A stretch of DNA of 5,287 nucleotides from assembly GCA_025360355.1 (NCBI GenBank), contig JANYCL010000259.1, positions 1 through 5,287 on the forward strand, given 5' to 3'. The DNA is from Sphingobacteriaceae bacterium. Its GTDB lineage: Bacteria > Bacteroidota > Bacteroidia > B-17B0 > Aurantibacillaceae. This document shows positions 1 through 4,615 of this stretch, one piece after another; position 1 is the first letter of the stretch; each line of letters begins with the position of its first letter. The translations under genes were made by a program, and so were the position numbers. A model generated the notes under the pieces. The model saw only the letters and a program-made list of their open reading frames with translations. It was not told the origin of the DNA and did not search any database.

Positions 1-25
1 TGTCAGGTCGAGCGTAGTCGAGACC
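1..25. repeat. Short dispersed GTCGAGCGxAGTCGAGACC-type repeat, imperfect palindrome
   Basis: The first 25 bases contain TCGA twice (8-11 and 18-21), able to pair around a 6-base loop, with GG (6-7) and CC (24-25) extending the stem past a small bulge. From general familiarity, not a search, this matches a short intergenic repeat found in many copies in Bacteroidota genomes. It shares its order of blocks (GTCA, GGT, GAG, CGA, ACC) with the element inside folA at 2015-2044 read on the other strand, so the two are probably one family. It ends 9 bases before the ABC gene start codon. The element may continue upstream of the window. Confidence 0.6.
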
Positions 26-34
26 GTTTGAAAA

Positions 35-673
35 ATGAACCCCAAAAACAATTTACATATCCAACTCGAAGGTATTGGAAAAAAATACGGTACAGAGTGG
101 ATCTTCAGAAATCTTAATTTAAATATAGCTCCCGGCGACAAACTAGCATTGCTCGGCGGAAATGGTTCAGGTAAATCAACTTTATTACAGGTTATTTCGG
201 GTTATGTTTTACCGAATGCAGGGAAAGTGATTTTTAAAAGCGGCGAACAAATTGAAGAACCGGAAAATTTCAAAAACCAATTAAGCATTGCAACTCCTTA
301 TTTAGATCTTGTTGAAGAATATAGTTTGCAAGAACTCATTGAGCATTGCGCAGTTTATAAACCCTTTCTAAATAATTTAACTGCAAAAGAAATTATTGAG
401 ATCACAGAACTTCAACACGCACAAAATAAACATATCAAAAATTACTCAAGCGGCATGAAACAACGCGTTAAATTAGCCTTAGCTATTTTGGCTGATTGTC
501 CTCTCTTGTTGTTAGACGAACCTGCTTCTAATTTAGATAGCAATGCTATTGAATGGTATATTAAATTAGTCGGCTGGTACGGAGCTCATAAAACCATTAT
601 AGTTTGCTCTAATTCTGTTAAAGAAGAGTATGAGTTTTGCACTAAACTGCTCAATGTGATGGATTATAAGTAA
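35..673 (+). CDS. Stand-alone ABC-type ATP-binding protein
   Basis: A 212-residue single nucleotide-binding domain with no membrane segment. Visible in order: A-loop aromatic Tyr18, Walker A GGNGSGKST (41-49), ABC signature SSGMKQR (138-144), Walker B LLLLDEP (157-163) with catalytic Glu162, and D-loop SNLD (165-168). Two elements deviate. The H-loop His is Asn193 (CSNSVKEEYEFC), and the stretch where the Q-loop Gln is expected (SIATPYLDL, 84-92) has no Gln. The nearby EEYSLQELI resembles other Bacteroidota members as I recall them, so these may be family traits rather than decay. ABC proteins of this size normally power a transporter, but no permease is visible within the window; one could lie upstream. 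The first ATG is used because the domain begins within ten residues. Substrate and partner are unknown. The ABC fold is certain, the role is not. Confidence 0.92.
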   Translation: MNPKNNLHIQLEGIGKKYGTEWIFRNLNLNIAPGDKLALLGGNGSGKSTLLQVISGYVLPNAGKVIFKSGEQIEEPENFKNQLSIATPYLDLVEEYSLQELIEHCAVYKPFLNNLTAKEIIEITELQHAQNKHIKNYSSGMKQRVKLALAILADCPLLLLDEPASNLDSNAIEWYIKLVGWYGAHKTIIVCSNSVKEEYEFCTKLLNVMDYK

Positions 674-702
674 TTTTAACAGCTAAAAGGAAGTAATTTT
701 TT

Positions 703-710
703 TATCTTTA
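703..710 (+). promoter_or_regulatory. Candidate Bacteroidota -7 promoter box before the 46-residue ORF
   Basis: TATCTTTA matches the Bacteroidota sigma-factor -7 consensus TAnnTTTG except for the last base. It lies 4 bases before the ATG at 715, an arrangement common in this phylum that implies a very short or absent leader. I see no clear TTTG -33 element at the expected distance, so support is moderate. It would start transcription of the small membrane protein gene and probably tatA and the following genes. Confidence 0.4.
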
Positions 711-714
711 CCAC

Positions 715-855
715 ATGGAAAAAACCAGTAGCAATTTAGATTACAGCGATTTTTTTATCGTTATATTTATTGCCATAATTTTTATTACAGGGGCTGTTGT
801 TCTTTTTAAGTTTATAAGAAATAACAAGAGAGACAGAAAGACTAAAGAGACTTAA
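715..855 (+). CDS. Small single-pass membrane protein, 46 residues, unknown function
   Basis: ATG at 715 opens 46 codons ending in TAA at 853-855. The protein has a polar, acidic N-terminus (MEKTSSNLDYSD), one hydrophobic segment at about residues 13-34 (FFIVIFIAIIFITGAVVLF) and a strongly basic tail (KFIRNNKRDRKTKET). The positive-inside rule predicts N-out, C-in. A promoter-like box sits directly upstream and tatA starts 30 bases after the stop, which supports a real gene. The last codons are made from a degenerate 9-bp repeat, so the C-terminal tail may vary between strains. I do not recognise a family. It may be an accessory small protein, or a chance ORF in AT-rich DNA; the clean TM-plus-basic-tail pattern argues for the former. 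Confidence 0.55.
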   Translation: MEKTSSNLDYSDFFIVIFIAIIFITGAVVLFKFIRNNKRDRKTKET

Positions 856-883
856 GGGACAGAAGAGACAAAAAGGAAAAGAC
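832..883. repeat. Degenerate tandem repeat, 9-bp GAC unit
   Basis: GAC recurs at 832, 840, 849, 858 and 867, steps of 8, 9, 9 and 9 bases, each followed by purine-rich sequence (GACAGAAA, GACTAAAGA, GACTTAAGG, GACAGAAGA, GACAAAAAG). One more GAC at 881 is off register. The array spans the last codons of the small membrane protein, its stop codon and most of the tatA leader. It resembles the degenerate GAC-type microsatellites I associate with Bacteroidota intergenic DNA. A role in tatA translation is possible but not shown. Confidence 0.5.
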
Positions 884-885
884 AA

Positions 886-1137
886 ATGACTAACAATTTA
901 TACATATTATTTTTAAATCTTGGTGGCGGTGAAGTTGTGCTGGTGTTGTTTGTTATTCTTTTACTTTTTGGAGGCAAAGGCATTCCAAATATTGCAAAAG
1001 CATTAGGTAAAGGTATCCGCGAGTTTAAAGATGCAACAGATGGTTTGCAAAAAGACATAAAAGAAAGTACCGGCGGCATCACCCAACAAATTCAAGAACA
1101 TATTCAGGAAGTAAAAAAAGAGATCGATAAGGAATAA
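886..1137 (+). CDS. tatA: Sec-independent (Tat) protein translocase subunit TatA
   Basis: An 83-residue TatA/TatE family protein. TatA oligomerises in the inner membrane to let folded proteins with twin-arginine signals pass, after recognition by TatC. The sequence shows a short N-terminal hydrophobic helix (about 16-28, EVVLVLFVILLLF), the hinge Phe28-Gly29, then the amphipathic helix GIPNIAKALGKGIREFKDA (32-50) with the conserved Pro34, Ala37, Gly41 and Phe47. A charged Gln/Glu/Lys-rich tail follows (51-83). The GGGE before the helix places a polar Glu16 near its start, as in many TatA proteins. A TatB role is less likely because the tail is short. The start follows AAAAGGAAAAGACAA, a weak ribosome site. 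tatC is not in the window. The next gene starts 11 bases after the stop, suggesting co-transcription. Confidence 0.9.
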   Translation: MTNNLYILFLNLGGGEVVLVLFVILLLFGGKGIPNIAKALGKGIREFKDATDGLQKDIKESTGGITQQIQEHIQEVKKEIDKE

Positions 1138-1148
1138 AATTATTTCTC

Positions 1149-1607
1149 ATGCGCGTCATTTTACTATTTTTATTCGTTTCTCCCTTCCTCACAGCCCAAA
1201 CTCCGGATAAAATAAAAATAAAAAAAGAAGACGCTATTTATTTTTTTCAGGTCGGACAAAAAACGGATACGATCTCTCCTAACAAAAATGATCTGTTCTA
1301 TTTAAAAATCACCGGACCATTGCGTTGCAATGCAAGAATTGAAGTGGTAAACGGGAGATTAACAAAAACAAAGAACGACAGCATTTTCCTTCTTAAAAAA
1401 GTCCCCAATTTGCAATACGAACATTATTTTCAGGATTCTACTTTTGTTGCCAATAAAGTTAAAGGAAAAGACATGAATGAGAACTGTTTTAAGTTCATAA
1501 CACATATTAACGGAGCAAACGAAGGAAATGGGAATGCAGTAAGTATCCAGATCTATAATCTGAATACAAGAGAAACCCTTCTTAGCAATAAATTTTATTA
1601 CAAATAA
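1149..1607 (+). CDS. Small secreted protein of unknown function
   Basis: A 152-residue protein starting with a short Sec-type signal peptide: Arg2, hydrophobic core VILLFLFVSPFL (3-14) and a likely signal peptidase I site after Thr-Ala at 15-16, leaving mature residues from Gln17. No lipobox Cys is present, so it is probably periplasmic or exported rather than a lipoprotein. The mature part (about 136 residues) has alternating hydrophobic strands (YFFQVGQ, LFYLKITG, RIEVVNG, VSIQIYNL), suggesting a mostly beta domain. It has just two cysteines, Cys60 and Cys113, which could form a disulfide. I recognise no family. It lies 11 bases after tatA and 20 before folA, so it is probably co-transcribed with them. 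It has no twin-arginine motif and need not be a Tat substrate. Confidence 0.8.
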   Translation: MRVILLFLFVSPFLTAQTPDKIKIKKEDAIYFFQVGQKTDTISPNKNDLFYLKITGPLRCNARIEVVNGRLTKTKNDSIFLLKKVPNLQYEHYFQDSTFVANKVKGKDMNENCFKFITHINGANEGNGNAVSIQIYNLNTRETLLSNKFYYK

Positions 1608-1627
1608 ATTTTTATCTTAGAGGTCTA

Positions 1628-2155
1628 ATGATTTTAAGCGCTATAGTTGTAACCGATCTGAATAATGCCATTGGCAAAGACAATAAATTACTTTGTCATT
1701 TACCAGCCGACCTTAAATTCTTTAAAGCAACTACCATGGGTTGTCCGATCATTATGGGACGGAAAACATTTGAATCGATAGGAAAAATTTTACCGGGAAG
1801 AAAAAACATTATAATTTCAAGAAATAAAAATTTGAAAATTGAGGGTGCTGAAGTTTATTCTTCGTTTGAAGAAGTAATGAAAAATGTAAAAGAGGAAAAA
1901 ATATTTATTATTGGAGGTGCCGAAATTTACAAATTAGCAATGCCTGGACTTACAGAAATTTATCGCACTTTAGTAAAACATGAATTTGAAGCTGATACTT
2001 TTTTTCCTGAAATAATGGTTCGGCAAACTCACCATGACTCTGACACTAAAAATAAAAATTCAATAGAATTTAAATTAATGTGGGAAGAAGAACATTTTGC
2101 TGACGAGAAAAACGTTTATGATTATGTTTTTCAGAAATTTGAGAGAATCCTTTAG
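1628..2155 (+). CDS. folA: Dihydrofolate reductase with an in-frame repeat insert
   Basis: A 175-residue DHFR that reduces dihydrofolate to tetrahydrofolate with NADPH in the cytoplasm. Hallmarks: NNAIGKDN (12-19), the LPADLK segment with catalytic Asp28, MGRKTFESIG (43-52) with the NADPH-binding Gly-Arg-Lys-Thr, LPGRKN (55-60) with substrate-binding Arg58, IIGGAEIY (94-101), Thr114, and DTFFPE (123-128). Two oddities. Residue 23, equivalent to E. coli Trp22, is Cys (TGT at 1694-1696, one base from TGG). From Pro127 to ADEKN (158-162) there are about 14 more residues than in E. coli DHFR (159 residues in all), and this surplus coincides with a dispersed repeat. The rest of the C-terminus (FADEKNVYDYVFQKFERI) is intact, so the frame is kept. 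AGAGG at 1619-1623 lies 4 bases before the ATG. No thymidylate synthase gene is in the window. Confidence 0.95.
   Translation: MILSAIVVTDLNNAIGKDNKLLCHLPADLKFFKATTMGCPIIMGRKTFESIGKILPGRKNIIISRNKNLKIEGAEVYSSFEEVMKNVKEEKIFIIGGAEIYKLAMPGLTEIYRTLVKHEFEADTFFPEIMVRQTHHDSDTKNKNSIEFKLMWEEEHFADEKNVYDYVFQKFERIL
2015..2044. repeat. Dispersed palindromic repeat inserted in frame in folA
   Basis: The element starts ATGGTTCGGCAAACTCACCA and ends TGACTCTGACA. ATGGT (2015-2019) pairs with ACCAT (2031-2035). Read on the minus strand it is a GTCATGGTGAGTTTGCCGAACC type, which I know as a very common short repeat in Bacteroidota genomes (recalled, not searched). It has no in-frame stop and is translated as MVRQTHHDSD, residues 130-139 of DHFR, followed by the low-complexity KNKNS. 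The protein neighbours on both sides (DTFFPEI and FKLMWEEEHFADEKN) match ordinary DHFR. Confidence 0.6.
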
Positions 2156-2172
2156 TTAAGTCTAAAAATTTT

Positions 2173-3174
2173 ATGCAAAACACTCACGCTGCAAATAAAA
2201 AAAAGATCAAAATAATGCGACTTGCATTATTTATTGGGGTAATTTTACTCATATTAAAATTCAGTGCTTATTTTTTCACCCACTCTAATGCCATTTTAAC
2301 CGATGCTTTAGAATCGATAGTAAATGTTTTAGCAGGAAGTTTTGCTTTATACAGCATTCATTATGCATCGCGACCAAAAGATGAAGATCATCCTTACGGA
2401 CATGGTAAAATAGAATTTTTATCGTCGGGTATTGAAGGCGGAATGATCTTACTTGCCGGAATAGGAATGATATTTAAAGGGGGCGTTGCCTTTTTTCATA
2501 AAGACGTAATTGAACATGCCGATGCCGGCGCTTATATTTCGGCTGGTACGGGACTGGTCAATTATATTATGGGGACTTATCTTATTAAAATCGGGAAACG
2601 CCATCACTCCACTGTAATGGTTGCTGATGGCAAACATTTAATTTCCGATACAATTTCAAGTATTGGTTTAGTAGCCGGCTTACTAATAATTTATTTTACA
2701 GGATTAAACTGGATCGATTACGCCCTAACAATTGTGTTTGGATTTTTTATTGTTTACACAGGATCTAAACTCATTAAAGAGTCCATTACAAATTTATTAG
2801 ATGAAGCTGATTATTCTAAACTTCAACAATTAATAGATCTACTAAATAAAAACCGACACGAAAAATGGATCGATATCCACAATTTAAGAATTCTTAAATA
2901 CGGAGCGCATTTACATATTGATTGTCATATTACTTTACCTTGGTACGATTCGTTAGAAGATAGTCACAAAGAAGTTGATGCTGTAGAGAAATTGGTAAAA
3001 GAAAATATGGAACATGAAATTGAATTTTTTATTCATGCCGATCCTTGTTTGCCTTCCTCCTGCTCTATTTGTCCGATCACTACCTGCGCTGTTCGTAAAC
3101 ATGCTTTTGTGAAGCGTTTAGACTGGACGCTTCACAATGTGTTGCCCGATCAAAAACATAAATTAGAGCAATGA
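2173..3174 (+). CDS. Cation diffusion facilitator (CDF) metal transporter, Cys-rich tail
   Basis: A 333-residue inner-membrane CDF protein, a family that exports divalent metals such as Zn, Fe, Mn or Co by proton exchange. Six likely TM segments lie at about 16-35, 38-62, 83-105, 119-139, 158-176 and 180-198, followed by a cytoplasmic domain. The family signature DEDHPYGHGKIEFLS (70-84) follows TM2. TM5 has the standard His155-x3-Asp159 metal pair. TM2 instead reads TDALESIVN, putting Glu47 and Asn51 where HxxxD or DxxxD is usual. The cytoplasmic domain has several His (246, 248, 252, 264, 288) and ends with Cys292-x4-Cys297-x2-Cys300-x4-Cys305 plus His310, a plausible extra metal site. I recall similar features in other Bacteroidota CDF proteins. 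Metal specificity cannot be read. It starts 17 bases after folA; a start at Met15 (2215) would also keep TM1. Confidence 0.92.
   Translation: MQNTHAANKKKIKIMRLALFIGVILLILKFSAYFFTHSNAILTDALESIVNVLAGSFALYSIHYASRPKDEDHPYGHGKIEFLSSGIEGGMILLAGIGMIFKGGVAFFHKDVIEHADAGAYISAGTGLVNYIMGTYLIKIGKRHHSTVMVADGKHLISDTISSIGLVAGLLIIYFTGLNWIDYALTIVFGFFIVYTGSKLIKESITNLLDEADYSKLQQLIDLLNKNRHEKWIDIHNLRILKYGAHLHIDCHITLPWYDSLEDSHKEVDAVEKLVKENMEHEIEFFIHADPCLPSSCSICPITTCAVRKHAFVKRLDWTLHNVLPDQKHKLEQ
3107..3137. other. Perfect 11-bp inverted repeat inside the CDF gene
   Basis: TTGTGAAGCGT (3107-3117) is the exact reverse complement of ACGCTTCACAA (3127-3137), leaving a 9-base loop. It encodes part of the conserved-looking C-terminal FVKRLDWTLHN of the CDF protein and does not disturb the frame. 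No T-run follows, so it is not a standard intrinsic terminator. It could form a stable hairpin about 40 bases before the stop codon and protect the 3' end of the mRNA, or be a chance result of codon choice. Confidence 0.6.
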
Positions 3175-3266
3175 TCTATTTGGATTGTTTTCATTTTCTT
3201 CTTGCAATAAACTTATTTCTCTGAGTTAATTTTATAGTAAAGATTAATTCTTTTAAATTTATTGAC

Positions 3267-3278
3267 TGATAGCTATCA
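3267..3278. promoter_or_regulatory. Candidate operator 1, perfect 12-bp palindrome TGATAGCTATCA
   Basis: A perfect 12-bp dyad in the spacer before the histidine kinase. Read as CTGAT-AGCT-ATCAA it differs by one base from the FNR-type consensus TTGAT-N4-ATCAA. It shares ACTGATA-NN-TATCA with the next site and lies exactly 22 bp from it, about two helical turns. The protein that binds it is inferred, not seen; the operon's own Crp/Fnr-type regulator is the obvious candidate. Confidence 0.5.
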
Positions 3279-3285
3279 ATCTAAA

Positions 3286-3303
3286 AACTGATATTTATCA
3301 GTT
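3286..3303. promoter_or_regulatory. Candidate operator 2, palindrome AACTGATA-TT-TATCAGTT
   Basis: Two 8-bp arms match perfectly around TT. The core CTGAT-ATTT-ATCAG has the same architecture as the dyad at 3267-3278, and both share ACTGATA-NN-TATCA. Two such sites on the same face of the DNA suggest paired dimer binding. It may instead, or also, act as a weak terminator, because ten T follow at 3307-3316. Confidence 0.5.
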
Positions 3304-3316
3304 CTCTTTTTTTTTT
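3286..3316 (+). terminator. Possible weak intrinsic terminator after the CDF gene
   Basis: Seven base pairs (AACTGAT with ATCAGTT) close a 4-base ATTT loop, followed by CTC and ten T (3307-3316). The stem has only two GC pairs, so it would be weak. The same bases form candidate operator 2, and the duplication of the dyad upstream favours that reading. No better terminator is visible between 3174 and 3410. Confidence 0.25.
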
Positions 3317-3353
3317 AATTCTGACTTTTATCTCATACTAAATATTACGATCA

Positions 3354-3387
3354 TTTGAAAAAAACAAAGTTTAACCTGTTATTTCTT
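3354..3387 (+). promoter_or_regulatory. Possible promoter of the kinase-regulator operon
   Basis: TTTG at 3354-3357 could be a Bacteroidota -33 box. TATTTCTT at 3380-3387 is a partial match (4 of 6 fixed positions) to the -7 box TAnnTTTG, 22 bases on. Transcription would begin near 3394, about 16 bases before the kinase ATG, with the twin palindromes centred roughly 100 and 122 bases upstream of that. The match is weak. Confidence 0.25.
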
Positions 3388-3409
3388 AACGATCTAGAGA
3401 CAAGCAAAA

Positions 3410-4615
3410 ATGAGTATCTTAGACCAACAAAAATCATTAGAAATGCAAAGTCTTGATGCCTTATTTGAATATGCAACAGAAGGGATCATTATTTCTGATA
3501 AAACCGGTAAAATAATAAAAGCAAATCCAAGTTCCGAACGTTTATTCGGTTATGATCAAGGTGAATTAATAGGGAAAATAATTGAAGACCTTGTGCCCAT
3601 GCGTTATAAAGATACGCACGTTCATCATAGGGAAAATTATAATAAAAGTCCGCATGCCCGTTCAATGGGCAAGAACATGGATCTGCATGCCAGAAGAAAA
3701 GACAATTCAGAATTTCCCGTTGAAATAAGTTTGTCTTACTATAAAAAAGAAGAAGACACTCATGTTATTGCTTTTATCATTGATATTACAGAACGCAAAA
3801 AACATCAAGAGAACATTATAAAATTAAACCAGGATCTTGAAAAGAAAGTTGATGAGCGTACGAAAGTTTTACATGAAGCACTTTTAGAACTTGAAAATTC
3901 AAAAGAACAGCTTAGTGAAGCGCTCGAAGCACAAAAAGAATTAGGGGAAATGAAATCAAGATTTGTAACAATGGCATCGCACGAATTCCGCACGCCATTA
4001 AGTACAATTCTTTCATCGATCTCTCTTGTGAGTAAATATAACGACAAAGGTGATGATAAGATCAATAAACACGTACACCGCATAAAATCGGCTGTTACCA
4101 ACATGACATTAATATTGAATGATTTTCTATCAGCCGAGAAACTCGATGAAGGAAAAGTATTTGTTAGAAAAGAAGAAGTTGATCTTGAGAACCTGATCAA
4201 TGAGATCCTCAGCGAAATAAACGGCATTTTAAAAACGGGACAGAAAGTAAATTATGTTCATAAAGGAAATTCAACAGCGTTCATTGATAAACAAATGATA
4301 AGGAATATCTTATTGAATCTAATTTCTAACGCCATTAAATTTTCTCCGGAAAACAAAAGCATTCAACTTAACGTTTCAATAACTCCTCAAGAAATTGAAA
4401 TTAGTGTAGCTGATGAAGGTGTTGGAATTCCAAAAGAAGAACATGAACATTTATTTGAACGTTTTTTCAGAGCAAAAAATGTGACCAACATACAAGGAAC
4501 CGGATTAGGTTTAAACATAGTAAGAAAATATCTTGAGAGCATGGAAGGGAAAATTAATTTTACAAGCGAATTAAATAAAGGAACAACCTTTACACTTAAT
4601 ATACCAAACAAATAA
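3410..4615 (+). CDS. Soluble PAS-domain sensor histidine kinase
   Basis: A 401-residue kinase with no membrane segment, so it senses a cytoplasmic or diffusible signal. Domains: PAS (about 14-128, ending in the typical FIIDITERK), a coiled-coil linker (about 130-182, with KKVDERTKVL), a dimerisation/phosphoacceptor domain with H-box SHEFRTP (190-196, His191), and an HATPase domain with N-box NLISNAIKF (303-311), G1 DEGVGI (335-340), F-box FERFF (349-353) and G2 GTGLGL (363-368). All catalytic motifs are intact. In the PAS domain, counting from LVP (61-63) to FP (102-103), His70 lines up without gaps with the haem-ligating His of Bradyrhizobium FixL. However, a His here is common in PAS domains, so haem binding is only a possibility. 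Its stop overlaps the start of the next gene (TAATG), so that response regulator is almost surely its partner. The start follows AAGCAAAA, with no clear Shine-Dalgarno sequence. Confidence 0.95.
   Translation: MSILDQQKSLEMQSLDALFEYATEGIIISDKTGKIIKANPSSERLFGYDQGELIGKIIEDLVPMRYKDTHVHHRENYNKSPHARSMGKNMDLHARRKDNSEFPVEISLSYYKKEEDTHVIAFIIDITERKKHQENIIKLNQDLEKKVDERTKVLHEALLELENSKEQLSEALEAQKELGEMKSRFVTMASHEFRTPLSTILSSISLVSKYNDKGDDKINKHVHRIKSAVTNMTLILNDFLSAEKLDEGKVFVRKEEVDLENLINEILSEINGILKTGQKVNYVHKGNSTAFIDKQMIRNILLNLISNAIKFSPENKSIQLNVSITPQEIEISVADEGVGIPKEEHEHLFERFFRAKNVTNIQGTGLGLNIVRKYLESMEGKINFTSELNKGTTFTLNIPNK

Noticed and set aside
852..1082. Minus-strand ORF of 76 codons opposite tatA
   Set aside because: It lies almost wholly opposite the convincing tatA gene, has Ser/Pro-rich low-complexity translation and no recognisable motif; it is a frame shadow.
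1149..1200. Tat signal peptide on the secreted protein next to tatA
   Set aside because: The N-terminus is a short hydrophobic Sec-type signal with a single Arg and no twin-arginine motif.
1613..1620. TATCTTAG as a separate folA promoter box
   Set aside because: It has one mismatch to TAnnTTTG and no -33 element, in a 20-base gap within a tight gene cluster; more simply explained as AT-rich spacer before an AGAGG ribosome site.
2015..2047. Frameshift or pseudogene in folA
   Set aside because: The extra segment keeps the frame and the DHFR C-terminus after it is normal, so the gene looks functional.
2153..2172. Short inverted repeat TTTAG/CTAAA after folA as a terminator
   Set aside because: Only 5 AT-rich pairs and no following T-run of note; it is too weak, and the next gene starts at once.
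2449..2637. Minus-strand ORF of 62 codons within the CDF gene
   Set aside because: It is opposite conserved TM helices of the transporter and has no start signal or family motif.
3805..4227. Minus-strand ORF of 140 codons opposite the histidine kinase
   Set aside because: The translation is Ser/Phe/Leu-rich, as expected for the reverse complement of a Lys/Glu-rich coiled coil; the + strand kinase motifs are unambiguous.
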